From positions 16,034,718-16,098,717 of the forward strand of contig JAJHZJ010000014.1 in assembly GCA_023548195.1 (NCBI GenBank): a stretch of DNA of 64,000 bases. Reading direction: 5' to 3'. This DNA comes from Bettongia penicillata ogilbyi (lineage: Eukaryota > Chordata > Mammalia > Diprotodontia > Potoroidae). This document shows, piece after piece, positions 9,201 to 20,430 of this stretch; positions within the stretch are counted from its first letter, which is position 1; every line of letters begins with the position of its first letter. Below the pieces are notes generated by a model. It searched no databases and was not told the DNA's origin. It was given only the letters and a program-made list of their open reading frames with translations. Both the position numbers and the translations under genes were made by a program.

Positions 9201-10051
9201 CATACAGAGACAGAGAGCACAGAGTGAATTGAATAGGATGGGACCATATCTTTAAAAAAATTAAGGTAAATGGTGAGAGAGAAATGTAGTGGGAGGAGAG
9301 AGGGTGAAATGGAATGGGGTAAATTATATATCATTCAAGAGGCAAGCAGGAGACTTTTTAGTGGAGGGAAAAAGAGGAGAGCTGAGAAAAAAACATGAAG
9401 TTTACCCTTATCACATTCGACTAAAGGAAGGAGTAAAATGCACACTCATTTTGGTATGAAAACCTATCTTACAGTACAGAAAAATGGGGAAGAAGGAGAT
9501 AAACAGGGAGGGTGGGATGATGGAAGGGAGGGCAATGGAAGAAGGGAGCAATTTGAGGTCAGCACTCTTGGGGAGGGACAGGATCAAAAGACATAATAGA
9601 AACAATGGGGGGCAGAATAGGATGGAAGGAAATACAGTTAGTCTTATACAACACGACTGTTATCGAAGTCATTTGCAAAACTACACAGATATGGCCTATA
9701 TTGAATTGCCTGCCTTCCCAAAGGGAATGGGTGGGGAGGGAGGGATGGGGAGAATTTGGAACTCAAAGTTTTAGGAACAACTGTTGAGTAGTGTTCTTGC
9801 TACTAGGAAATAAGAAATACAATTAGTGGGTAATAGAAAGTCATCTGGCCCTACAGGGCAAAAGAGAAGATGGGGACAAGAGAAGGGAGGGATGATAGAA
9901 GAGAGGGCAGATTGGTGATTGGGGAAATTAGAATGCTCGATGTATTGGGGTGGGGGGAGTTGATAAATGGGGAGAAAATTTGGAACCCAAAATCTTGTGA
10001 AAATGAATGTAAAAAGTTAAATAAATAAATAAATTTAAAACAGAAAAAAAA

Positions 10052-10066
10052 AGAAAGCTATTTTAG
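10052..10066. repeat. Target-site duplication, right copy, of HAL1-B
   Basis: Pairs with 7010-7024 (one mismatch, T/C at position 7). Confidence 0.9.
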
Positions 10067-10710
10067 TGACAAGGAAGATCAAAACACAAACTCAGAAGAC
10101 AACAAAGTCAAAGCTCCTAAATCCAGAGCCTCTAAGAAGAAAATGAATTGGTTTTAGGTCGTGGAAGAGCTCAAAAAGAATTTTGAAAATCAAGTAAAAT
10201 GGGTAGGATATATATTTATTATGAGATATAAAAGGGATATACATACATAGAGGGAGTGGGTATAAAGTAAATGATGTGATAATAAAAATGTGATTTAAAG
10301 GTAACAACAGGATTTTAATGGGAGATATGAAAATGAGGAGGCAGAAAAAGGTAAATTACATCACAGGAAGAGGCACAAAAACATACTACAATAGAGGGAA
10401 AGGGGAGGGAGATGAGCATCATATGAGATTTACTCTCATCTGATTTGATTAAAGGAGGGAACAACAAAAATCAGTTAAGAATAGAAATCTAACTAGTTCT
10501 ATAGGGGAACTATAGGGAAGGGGAAGGGAAAGGGAAAAGAAAAGGGAGGAGAGGCTAAAAGGGAGGGAATAAGTAGTAAGGGAAAAGGGGAATAAAAGGG
10601 AGAGGGGCTGAAAGAAGGGAGGGAAGACTGAGGGAGGTGGTGGTGAAAAATTAAAACTCTTGTGGAGGGAAAGAGAGAAGGGAGGAAAAAGCATTAACAG
10701 AAGAAAGAGG

Positions 10711-13167
10711 ATGGAGGGAAAGACACAAATAGTAATAGTAATCATAACTGTGAATGTGAATGGGATGAACTCTCCCATAAAATGGAGATATATAGCAGAA
10801 TGGATTAAAAACCATAATCCAACAATATGTTGTTTACAAGAAACATATTTGAAATGGAGGAACACATAGAGGGTAAAGGTAAAGGGTTGGAGCAGAATAT
10901 ATTGTGCTTCAACTGATGTAAAAAAAGCAGGGGTGGCAATCCTAATTTCAGACAAAGCAAAAGTGAAATGGATCTAATCAAAAGAGATAAGGAAGGAAAC
11001 TATATCCTGCTAAAAGGCACCATAGACAATGAAGCAATACTAAACATATATGCACCAAGTGGTATAGCATCCAGATTCTTAGAGGAGAAGTTAAGGGAGT
11101 TGCAGGAGCAAATAGACAGCAAAACTATCTTAGTAGGGGACCTCAGCTTCCTCCTCTCTGAAACTGATAAATCTAACCTCAAAATAAACAAGAAAGAAGT
11201 TAAGGAGATGAATAAAACTCTGGATAAGATAGATATGATAGCTCTCTGGAGAAAACTGAATAGGGATAGAAAGGAATTTACCTTTTTCTCAGTGGAACAT
11301 GGCACATATACAAAAGTTGACCATGTGCTACAGCATAAAAACCTCACAATCCAGTGCAGAAAGGCAGAGATAGTCAATGCATCCTTCTCAGATCATAATG
11401 CAATAAAAATTAGATGTAATAAAAAACCATTGAAAGATAAACCAAAAACTAATTAGAAACAAAATAATCTAATCCTAAAGAATGAGTGTGTTAAACAACA
11501 AGTCACAGAAATAATAAACAACTTCATTCAAGAGAATGACAGTAATGAGATAACCTAACACAACTTACGGGATACTGCAAAAAGTCATTCTTTTTTGTAT
11601 CAAGTTTTGTATCTTTGAATGCCTACATGAATAAAACAGAGAAAGAGGAGATCAATGAATTGGGCATGGAGCTGAAAAAGCTAGAGAAAGGACAAATTGA
11701 AAATCCCCAAGTGAATACCAAGTTAGAAATACTGAAACCCAAAGGGGAGATCAATAAGTTGAAATCAAGAAAACTATTGAACTAAAAAATAAAACTAATA
11801 GTTCATTTTATGAGAAACCAATAAAATTGATAAATCTTTGGTCAATTTGATTTAAACAAAGAAAGAAGAAAAACAAATTACCAATATCAAAAATGAAAAG
11901 AGTGAACTCACCTCCAAAGGGGAAGAAATTAAACAATAATTAGAAATTACTCTGCCCAACTGTATACCCATAAATTTGAAAATCTAAATGAGATAGATGA
12001 ATATTTTTAAAAATGTAAATTGCTCAGATTAAAAGAAGAGAAAGTTGAATACTAAAATAACCCATCTCAGAAAAAGAAATTGAACAAGCCATCAATGAAC
12101 TCCCTAGAAAAAAATCTCCAGAGTCAGATGAATTTACAAGTGAATTCTATCAAACATTTAAAGAACAGGTAATTCCATTACTAGATAGATTATTTAGGGA
12201 AAATGGTGAAGGAGTCCTACCAAATTCTTTTTTTATGAAACAAATGTGGTTTCAATACCTAAACCATGAAGAGCAAAAATAGAGAAAGACAATTATAGAC
12301 CAATTTCTCTAAGAAATATAGATGTAAAAATTTTAAATAAGATTTTAGCAAAAAGAATACAGCAACTTATCATGAGAATAATACATTATGATCAGGTAGG
12401 ATTTATACCAGGAATGCAGGGCTGATTCAATGTTAGGAAAACTATTAGCATTATTGATCATATTAACAATAAAACTAACAGAAACCATATGATTATCTCA
12501 ATAGATTCAGAAAAAATTTTTGACAAAATACAACACCCATTCCTATTGAAAACACTGGAGAGCATAGGAATAAATGGAGCTTTCCATAAAATAATAAGCA
12601 GCATCTACCTAATACCATCAGCAAGTATTATATGCAATGGGGATAAGCTAAATGCTTTTCCAGGAAGATTGAGGGTGAAATAAAAATGTCTATTATCACC
12701 ACTGTTACTCAATATGGTACTAGAAATGTTAGCTTTAGCAATAAGAGAGGAAAAAGAAATTGAAGGAGTTAGAATAGGCAAAGAAAAAACTAAGTTTTCA
12801 CTCTTTATAGATGATAAGATGATATACTTAGAGAATCCCAGAGAATCAAATAAAAAACTACTTGAAATAATAAATAACTTTGGCAAAATTGCGGGTTACA
12901 GAATAAAGCCAGATAAATCATTATTTCTATATATTACTAACAAAGTCCGACAGAAAGAGCTAGAAAGAGAAATCCCATTTAAAGCTATGGTAGACACTAC
13001 AAAATATCTGGGAGTCTACCTGGCAAAACAAACCCAGGGTCTACACGAACACAATTATAAAACACCCTTCGCACAAATAAAGTCAGATCTAAGTAAGTGG
13101 GGAAACATCAGTTGCTCATGGGTAGGCCAAACAAATATAGTACAAATGACAATTCTACCTAATGCTG
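10711..13167 (+). pseudogene. L1-A ORF2 remnant (endonuclease and reverse transcriptase)
   Basis: ORF2 encodes the nicking endonuclease (EN) and reverse transcriptase (RT) used for target-primed reverse transcription. The ATG at 10711 opens into the EN N-terminal motif NVNGMNSPIKW. LVGDLS (about 11131) stands where LGGDFN-type sequence is usual, and the SDH motif is kept (about 11389). RT is recognisable from about 11640. Its active-site block reads FIDD instead of the usual FADD (about 12803-12814), and the segment around it is the open 152-codon stretch 12714-13172. Several stops and frameshifts separate these blocks and the C-terminal Cys-rich part is deleted. Not functional. Confidence 0.8.
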
Positions 13168-13497
13168 AGTGAAAGGAACAGAACCAGAATTTGTACAATA
13201 TGATCACAGAGTGTGAGGAGTTTTTCTGGTAGACTTAGCCCTTCACAGAAATACAAGGACCTAAAACATTGCCAAAGGACTCTTGAGGCAAAATGCCATC
13301 CACATCCAGAGAAAGTACTAAGGAGTTGGAACACAGAATGAAGCAGCATATTTTCTTTTGTGATGTGTTTTGTTTTGTTTGGGTTTTTCTCATGGTTTCT
13401 CCCATTCACTTTAATTCTTCTGTGCAACATGACCAATGTGAAAATGCATTTAATAAGAATACATGTGTAGATCCCATATAAGATTACATGCTGTCTT

Positions 13498-13521
13498 GGG
13501 GAGGGAGTGGGGAGGGAAGGG
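13498..13521 (+). other. G-quadruplex-type tract in L1-A 3' UTR
   Basis: GGGGAGGGAGTGGGGAGGG followed by AAGGG: at least four G-runs of three or more with short loops. L1-D has a counterpart at 58137-58162. G-rich polypurine tracts in the 3' UTR are a known mammalian L1 trait. Confidence 0.7.
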
Positions 13522-13734
13522 TGAAAATCTAAGATTTATGGAAGTGATTGTAGAAAACCAAAAACTAATAAATTAATAATTTAAAAAACTTCTGTTTGAT
13601 TCTTGACCCTCCTGTCTCTAGCCTGCTTTGTTCAGCTCTGGCCACCCAAAGGTTAGAGACTGGTTCCGGTCCAGTTGCTAGATCAAACATGAGATAAAGA
13701 GGATCACAAAGCATCAAAATGGGTAATTTTAATT

Positions 13735-14336
13735 ATAAAAAAATAAAATGTTTTTAAACAAAAAATGATGCAATTCTTATACCTAATAGAAGAAACCAAG
13801 AGGCAAAGCAACCAAATAGAAAAGGAAGGTTTAATGTTTATAGCAGTGTTTTGTTGAGAAAAAGAAATGAAAACTATGGGAGTGCCCATTACCTGGGGAA
13901 TTGAGGAACACATTCTGACATTTGAATATAATGTCTCATTTTTATAATGTGAGAAATGATGAAGGAAATTACTTTGGAGAAATCTGTTAAGATTTGTATG
14001 AACAGATACAGAGTAAAGTGAATGGAACCAGAACAATTTATATAATAAGAACAATATTATAAAAATAAACAACTTTGAAACACTTAAGCACTCTGATCAA
14101 TGCAATGAATAACCTCGGTGACAAAGGAATTGTAAAGAATTGCATTGCCCGTTCCTGACAGACAGCTAAGTTTGAACTTAGGGTGGAGAATGAAACATTT
14201 TTTGATTTGCCCAATCTAATGTGTAAATTTGTTTTGCTTGATTATGCATCAAGGTCTTTTTTTCCTGGTGTGGAAGGTGGAGTTGAGATACAATGATAAA
14301 TTTTTGTTCAATAAAAAAGTTAATTTGCAAAAGAAT
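13735..14336 (+). mobile_element. Older L1 3' end
   Basis: Contains the L1 3'-terminal blocks in order: ATAGCAGTGTTTTGTTG, GCCCATTACCTGGGGAATTGAG, AGTGAATGGAACCAGAACA, and AACAATATTATAAAAATAAACAA. It closes with TTCAATAAAAAAGTTAATTTGCAAAAG. It is 5'-truncated and worn. The 157 bases before it (13578-13734) are unassigned. Confidence 0.65.
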
Positions 14337-14635
14337 TAATGGTGTCATTGTGAATGATTTTGTATAAGTAAGAAATATATCATAGAAGCTGTAGTGGTTA
14401 ATAGCAGGAGCATATTTCCCAACCTTACTCTGCCCCCAACTAAAAAGTTTATCCCTTGGCCCTCACAAGAGTGTTGAGCTGTAGCAGCATAGTTATGACC
14501 CCTCTTATGTCCCAGACATGCCACAGTGGGCTGATTGCAGTGAATCATCCAGTTAGCAAGCATGGTGGCAATAATGAAAGGTCATGTCAACTCTTCCCTT
14601 GTTATTGGATATGTCTATGACTTAAAGACTGTACT
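14337..14635. other. Unassigned
   Basis: No repeat family or coding signal recognised. The minus-strand 72-codon open frame here shows no motif. Confidence 0.5.
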
Positions 14636-14855
14636 CAAAATGCTAATGAAATACTCTTTTGCCCAGTCATTTTTCAGCTCCTTCTAACTACATGATCTTG
14701 GCAAAGATAATGGAATGATTTGCCATTTCCTTCTTCAGCTCATTTTACACAAAAGGAAACTGAGGCAAACTGAGGTAAAGTAACTTGCCCAAGGCCACAC
14801 AGCTAGTAAGTGTCTGAAGCCAAACTTGAACTGTGCAACCTAGCTGGCCACCAAT
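14636..14855 (-). mobile_element. tRNA-derived core-SINE (MIR/MAR1 type)
   Basis: The plus strand reads as the reverse complement of this SINE group: TTGCCATTTCCTTCTTCAGC, GGAAACTGAGGCAAACTGAGG, CTTGCCCAAGGCCACACAGC, TAGTAAGTGTCTGAAGCC, CCTAGCTGGCCACC. The last two correspond to the tRNA-like head. Confidence 0.75.
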
Positions 14856-14862
14856 AGAATAT

Positions 14863-15010
14863 ATAATTTGATGAAATAAAATTTATATGGAATACAAAAA
14901 TCAGAATATTGAGGAAAATTATAAGAAAAAAGTGTAAGAGGAAGGTCTTGAATATTCAGATCTTAAATCATACTCAAATTACCAAAACAATTTATAAGTA
15001 GAAGAAAATA
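14863..15010 (+). mobile_element. Old L1 ORF2 fragment
   Basis: ATTTATATGGAATACAAAAATC through CAATTTATAAG aligns with the block in L1-D at about 57111-57230, the segment between RT and the C-terminus. Very short and decayed. Confidence 0.4.
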
Positions 15011-15016
15011 CTCATG

Positions 15017-15300
15017 TGCTGCACCCCACGCAGCAGAGTTTGAACAGGGGTCACCTGTAAGGGGACAGGAGCGCATGTGAGAATAGAAGAGAGCATACAG
15101 ACACCAATCTGTTTAAGGCGTAGCCTGGGCAGGCTCGGGAACAAGCAACTGCCCAGAGCCCCTTCAGGAGTCAACTTTTACTTAGAAATTGACGTCATGG
15201 TTACATCTCAAGATAAGAAGACACAAACATACATTTCCTGGGAGAGCACACAGATATACAATGTATAACTTTTACAACCCTTACAATATTTAACTTTTAT
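15017..15300 (-). mobile_element. Probable LTR fragment, class II-like
   Basis: On the minus strand the end reads ...GGGGTGCAGCA, preceded by a C/T-rich stretch with CCCCTGTTCAAACTCTGCTGCG. The style is similar to the U5 end of the LTR at 27332-27714 (GCAGCCCCTGCAGCAGG.CTGTGGCA). GC content and CpGs exceed the flanks. The 5' boundary is unclear; no TSD. Confidence 0.35.
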
Positions 15301-15304
15301 AAAA

Positions 15305-15512
15305 AGTGAGAAAGAAGTAAACTTGAAGCATGGAGATGGCCTATGCAAAGGCATGGACACAGGAAATGAAGTGTCCTGTGTAAGGAACAGCAAGAAGGAG
15401 AGTTTGGCTGGAAAGTAAAGTATGGCAAGAAATTAAATAAGAGAATTTGTACTTGATTCTAGATAGGAAACCATTAGTTTATTGAACAGAGAAGTGACAT
15501 TTTCAGACATAC
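15305..15512 (-). mobile_element. CR1/L3-like LINE fragment, part 1
   Basis: GTCCTGTGTAAGGAACAGCAAGAAGGAGAG and the following block match the same repeat at 35545-36350 (GTCTTGTTTGAGGAGTAGCAAAG). A minus-strand L1 splits it; it resumes at 16757. Confidence 0.55.
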
Positions 15513-16756
15513 ATTTTATTTTTGCTTTAATTTTTGTTACATTTTAATTGCAAACTGTTTCTCTGTCTCCCTCATCCCCAATCCCACACTAGAGAAGGCA
15601 CAGATGTATGTATACGTACATACATACAGAGAGAGAGAGAGAGATGATATATATTATACATAGACATATATTTGACACAGATATATGTATATATATGTAT
15701 GTATATATCATATATATATGTATATGAGACTATCCAACGCATAGTTCCATATATCAGTTCTTTTTCTGGAGGGTGATAGCACCTTCCTTAATAGGTCCTT
15801 TGTGGTTGATTTGAGCATTCATAAATTCAGAAACAGCTTAGTAATTCACATTTATTCTTTGAACAATATTGCTGTTACTGATATAATGTTCTCTTGGCCC
15901 TGCTCATTTTACTCTTCATTATTTCATATGTATTTCTATTTTATCCCTAAAATCAACCTCATCATTTCTTAGATCATCATCTTTATATGCCAAAACTTGT
16001 TCAGCCATTGCCCAATTGATGGGTATCTCAATTTCCAGTTTCTTGCCACCATAAAGAGAGCTACTATAAACATTTTAGAACATATAGATTCATTTCCTTT
16101 TTCCCTGATCACCCTGAGAAACAGAGCTAATATTAGTATTGCTGAGTCAAAGGGTGTACCTAGCTTTATAACTTGTATTTCCAGATTGCTCTCCAAAATA
16201 GTTGCATCAGCTCACAGTTCCACCAATAGTGTATTAGTGCCCCAATTTTCCATATTGTTATCCGACATTTGTCACTTTCCCCTGCTATCATTTTAGCCAG
16301 TCTAATATGTGTGAGAAGGTATTTTTAAGTTGTTTTAATTTGCATTTCTCTAATTGATAATGCTTTAGAGTATTTTTTTCATATGAATTTATGTAGCATT
16401 GATTTTTTTTCCTCTGAAAACTGACTGCTCATATCTTTTGACCATTTATCAACTGGAGAAAGATTTGTGTTCTTATAAATTTGACAGTTCTCTATATATT
16501 TGAGATACAAGGTCTTTATCTGAGATACTATCTATATATCGCCCCCTAAAAAAATTTCTGCTGTCTTTCTAATCTTGGCTGCATTGATTTCATTTGTACA
16601 AAGCTTTTTGATTTAATGTAATTAAAATTATTCATTTTGTATTTCACGTTATCTCTTATCTCTTGTTTAATTCTAAATTCTTCTCCTATCTATAAACTTG
16701 ATAGGCAATATGTTCCATGCTCCTCTATTTTATTTATTATTTCTCCCTTTAAATCT
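15513..16756 (-). mobile_element. 5'-truncated L1, 3' part of ORF2 plus 3' UTR
   Basis: Minus-strand L1 in order from the left: A-rich end, 3' UTR with TA/TG/GA low complexity (15600-15730), then the ORF2 C-terminal coding region. The open minus-strand segment 15969-16196 encodes VARNWKLRYPSIGQWLNKFW, an L1 ORF2 C-terminal signature. Further blocks up to 16750 (TGACCATTTATCAACTGG, TATATTTGAGATACAAGGTC) are standard L1 ORF2 3' sequence. It is inserted into the CR1/L3-like repeat. Confidence 0.8.
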
Positions 16757-17285
16757 AGGTCAGTTACATGGAGAATAGAATGGGGTACAGGAAAGGGGTA
16801 CAAACTTTAGAAAAGGAGATGAATTTGTAATAGTCAGTCCAAATAAAAAGTGGTAAGTATCCTCTGTGAATTTAGTCATTTGATTAGAGAGAAGGAGCTA
16901 ACTGTTAAAGATGTGGTGGAGATAAAAACAGCTTTATCAACTGATTAGATATGTAAAATTGAGAAGTCAAGGATAATACTGAATTTTAAACCTGAGACTG
17001 AAAAGATGGTGGTGTTTTCAATAGAAAAAAGAAAATGAGGAGCAGGAGGCAGATTTAGGATGAGGAAATGAACTTTTCTTGGGATATATGAATTGGAAGT
17101 CAGATTCTGGATTACTTAGAATGAAGCAAGAGGAGGAAGCAAAAACAGATGACTTTTTCAAGGAGTTTAGCCATCAAGAGGAAAAGAGATATATGATTAC
17201 AGCAAGTGGAGATGTTTCAATCAAATGAGGTTTTTTTGTTGTTGGGTTTTTTTTTTTTTTATGGATCATATGGTAATGGGCATGT
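16757..17285 (-). mobile_element. CR1/L3-like LINE fragment, part 2
   Basis: Continues the host repeat of the preceding L1. GACTGAAAAGATGGTGGTGTTTTCAATAGA parallels ACCTGAGAAGATGATGGTGCCCTCAATATAG at about 36329-36359. Family name uncertain. Confidence 0.45.
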
Positions 17286-17290
17286 TTATA

Positions 17291-17545
17291 GGCAGCAGAG
17301 AAACATATGAAAGTAGTAGATAAAGAACTGGCCTCAAGAAGATTGTGTATTCAGGTCCTGCTTCTGATGTTTACAGTTTCCTTACAGTTTGACCTTGGGA
17401 GTATCATTTAACTTCTGGGGAACTCTCTAAAAGTATATGCTTTAGAGAAGATGCTGACTTTCATTAACAGAGGGAGTTTCCTTACCTAGTAGTTCCCTAC
17501 ATATATAAAATAAGAGTTCTAGTCCCTATCTTTTTCTACATATAT
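17291..17545 (+). mobile_element. MIR/Ther1-type SINE
   Basis: Recognised by GACCTTGGGAGTATCATTTAAC (core) followed by the tail blocks AACTCTCTAAAAGTATATGC, AGAAGATGCTGACTTTCATT, AGAGGGAGTTTCCTTACCTAG and AGTTCCCTACA. Confidence 0.65.
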
Positions 17546-17559
17546 AAAATATAGATTTA

Positions 17560-18460
17560 GTGTTGTCTTTCTTGTTTTAGATAGTTGCAATTATAATTTT
17601 ACTTTCATCACTTCGTAGTAATATCCCCTCATACTTCTATTCATTTCTCATACATTATTATATTGTAGTATAATTTCTTTAATCAATCAATAAACACCTC
17701 ACTTCCCCCATATTTTGTTAAACGCTGTTACTATTTTTATAGATTTTGGGGGGGATGTGTTGTTCCAGTAATGGAACTATGGATTTCCAGAGTACACACT
17801 ATTACACCTCATTATATTATTTTTCAAAAAACCTAGAGTGATTTATCACTTCACTAATAATGTAACAGTCTAATTGTCTGCTTTACTATAATTGCATCGG
17901 CACTGAATTTTATTATTTTTTTTAAATTATTATTATCTTTTCCAATTTCATGGATGTCATGTGGAGATATATGATTTGGCAAACTGGATAAAGTGCTGCA
18001 TATGTACACATACATAAACAAAGACATGCACACATATGTGTGTATATACATACGTATTCATAAAATATATCTTATCTCTTAATTTCTCTTAATTCATGGA
18101 TTATTAAGAATTTATTTTCTACATAACTGTCAACTGCAACTGCTCTCCCCAAAATAACTAATAATCTCTTTTCTTAAATAATTTTTTCAATCAATAAAAA
18201 ATTTGCCTTATCTCACTCCCATCTTTCCTAACCCCATTGATAAAAGAAAAAAAATTTATTGCAAACATGCATGGATAATCTAAAACAAATTCACTTGTTG
18301 GCCATGTTTGTTTTTTAAGAAAGTCAATATGTACTCTGAATTCATTACATCTCTCTCAGAATTTGGGTAATATGATGCTATTATAGGTTCTGTGGAACCG
18401 TGGTTAGTCATTGCATTGACTGGAGTTCCTAAGACTTTCAATGTTGTTTTATACTATTGT
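17560..18460 (-). mobile_element. Old L1 3'-end pieces
   Basis: Minus-strand L1 3' material, much decayed. The block at 17840-17900 (CACTTCACTAATAATGTAACAG) parallels CAGTTCCACCAATAGTGTATTAG at 16215. The segment 18180-18440 (TATCTCACTCCC, GGTTCTGTGGAACCGTGG) looks like 3' UTR. Boundaries are approximate and more than one insertion may be involved. Confidence 0.4.
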
Positions 18461-18605
18461 ATAAATAAAATAAATATTTTTTATTTATTATATTTATTTT
18501 ATATTTAATATTTAATTTAATTTAATATTATATTATATATTTATTATATATATTATTTATTATAAAAAAATAAAAAAAAATAAATATTTATAAAATAAAA
18601 TAAAA
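18455..18605. repeat. AT-only low-complexity tract
   Basis: About 150 bases of nearly pure A/T with AAATAAAATAAATATTT-like and TTATTTATTATATTTATT-like mirror and inverted segments, capable of local hairpins. Confidence 0.85.
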
Positions 18606-18800
18606 TTTTCTCTTGGTTCTGCTCACTTCACTCTGAATCAGTTCACAGAAGTCTTCCTAGATTTCTCTGAAATCATAATAGTGGGAAGAACAGATATCCC
18701 TGCTTCATGCCCATACTTATTGGAAATTCTAGTATATCACTATTACATAGGATGCTTGGTTTAGTTTTAGATAGATGCTTTTATTGCATTAAAAAATGGT
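18606..18800 (-). mobile_element. L1 fragment(s)
   Basis: GGTTCTGCTCACTTCACTCTGAATCAG...CTTCCTAGATTTCTCTGAAA is the minus-strand L1 3' region (compare 38806 and 42423). The following ACAGATATCCCTGCTTCATGCC...TAGGATGCTTGG is a minus-strand ORF2 segment from elsewhere in L1, so this is a rearranged or composite piece. Confidence 0.5.
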
Positions 18801-19445
18801 CCCTTACACAAACAAAATAGAGAAAGAGCAGATCAATTAATCTGGCATACAACTAAAAAAACTAGAAAAAGAAAATTTGAAAATCTCCAAAGAAAGACCA
18901 AATTGGAAATATTTAAAATCAAATAAGAGTTTAATAAAATTGAAAGTAAGAAAATATTGAATTAATAAATAAATAAATAAAATTAGGAATTGGTTTTATA
19001 AAAAAGCAATAAAGTAGATAAGCCATTGATCAGTTAAATTTAAAAAAGAAGAAAACTGAATTACTAGTATACAAAATAAAAAAGATGAATTCATCACCAA
19101 TGAGTATGAAATTAAAGCAATTATTAGGAGCTAGTTTAACCAATTATTTGTCAATAAATCTAACAATCTAAATGAAATGGAAGAATATTTACAAAAATAA
19201 AAACTACCCAGATTGACGGAAGAGGAAATAGAACACTTAAATAATTTTATCTTAGAAAAATAAATCGAGTAAGCCAAGAAAAAATCTGAAGGATTAGATA
19301 GATTCCTGAGTGAATTCTACTAAACAAATAGAGAATAATTAATTTCAATACTTTGTAAACTATTTGGAAAAAGTAGATAAAAAGGAATCTTACCAAATTC
19401 CTTTTATGATACAAATATGGTAAGATAACTATAGAACAATATTGA
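18801..19445 (+). mobile_element. Old L1 ORF2 fragment (EN-RT linker and RT start)
   Basis: Follows L1-D 55490-56110 block for block: TAGAGAAAGAGCAGATCAATTAATCTGG, TGGTTTTATAAAAAAGCAATAAAGT, GGAAGAGGAAATAGAACACTTAAA, TACCAAATTCCTTTTATGATACAAATATGG. Many stops; no open frame. Confidence 0.65.
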
Positions 19446-20430
19446 TTTGATAAAAAATTTTATTTTCATCAATATGTATTTTTGCCTCTTGTTTTTTTAT
19501 TGTCATCTTGCATTGTTCTCATTTCCTTTCCCAATTTTTACTCTTCACTCTTATTTTATTTTGAAAATCATTTTTTTTTTACCCTTTCTCTCACACTTAT
19601 AGGAATTCTTGCTGAGCCTCTGTCCAATTGGCATTTTTCTTTGAGGCTTTTCCAGTTTCACATTGTTCTCTTCTTCAGAGTTTGCATCTTGCAGCTTAGC
19701 TTTTATGCATACTTTATCCATATTATGCATATTAGCTTTTTATGATCTGGGAATTTTTTTGTTTGCTCATTTTTCTAACCTATTTCCTGTTTTTGACCTT
19801 TATGTAAAAGGTGGGCTTTGCTCACTAGGGGATATGGCACTGTTTCTAGCTCCTGACTTTTTTATAGCCTTTTTTTTCATGACTAATTCTAAGGGTCTTT
19901 AAGTTTTTGGTGTTTTCAGGATTGTGTCATCCAGCGAGAGGTGTGGTCAAAGCTCTCTTGGTTTGCACTTACTTCTTTACCCACAAAGGATGCTTGCTCA
20001 CCTGCAATCACAAGCAAAAGCCTTGGAGCTGTGAGCAGGTTCCCAGCTCCCTTGTAGCTGCACATACTAGCAATCACTTTAACCCTGGAACTTTACCTAG
20101 AACTGCATATGGGCAATGAAGTTGTCAAAAAGCACCATGCCCTGTGAGCACAACCAACAGCAAGCTGTTGTTGCAGCTGTCAGCACAGCCTCCAAGGCCC
20201 ATCCTTGCTATTGTCTCCAAAGCTGGCCCCCACCCTTGTTTCATGGACCTCTCCTTCTGACTCCCTAAATTGCACTGGGCTGGAAAAAAATGTCTCACCC
20301 TGATCTTTGTTAGCTGTAACACACAACGATGGTTACTTTGAGACATTATTTTAAAACTGCTTGGAGAGGAATATTGAGAGAGCTCATTGGGTAACTGCTT
20401 CTACTCCACCCCCTCAGCTCTTCTACCAAA
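19446..20430 (-). mobile_element. Old HAL1/L1 5' region
   Basis: Minus strand: a 5' end near 20430 (TTGGAGAGGAATATTGAGAGAGCTCATTGGG...CTTCTACTCCACC, the complement of the L1/HAL1 start), a GC-richer 5' UTR (19930-20400), and an ORF1 N-terminal-like segment (19600-19900). Strongly diverged. Confidence 0.45.

Larger units (their letters stand above)
7025..10051 (+). mobile_element. HAL1-B: full-length half-L1 nested in L1-A
   Basis: Complete ORF1-only LINE of 3027 bp. It begins GGGGAGGAGCCAAGATGG, then has a GC-rich 5' UTR with tandem units, ORF1 (7852-8956), a purine-rich 3' UTR with a CA repeat (about 9102-9200), and an A-rich end (AAATAAATAAATAAATT...AAAAAAA). There is no ORF2 sequence. A 15-bp TSD brackets it. 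ORF1 has few lesions, so it is much younger than HAL1-A. Its ORF1 and 5' UTR are close to HAL1-C at 50137-52471. Confidence 0.9.
10067..13577 (+). mobile_element. L1-A, remainder: inter-ORF, ORF2 remnant, 3' UTR
   Basis: Continues L1-A after HAL1-B. The first 150 bp are the ORF1 N-terminal part. Near 10210 the sequence jumps into the purine-rich inter-ORF region, so most of ORF1 is deleted. ORF2 spans 10711 to about 13167. A second internal deletion near 13167 removes the ORF2 C-terminal part and joins directly to the 3' UTR (GCTGAGTGAAAGGAACAGAACC). The 3' UTR has a G-rich tract (13498-13521) and an A-rich end. Confidence 0.8.

Noticed and set aside
10449..10955. 168-codon minus-strand open frame rich in Ser, Phe, Leu and Pro
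   Set aside because: It is the antisense of the purine-rich L1-A inter-ORF region and ORF2 start. Long pyrimidine-rich antisense frames are expected there.
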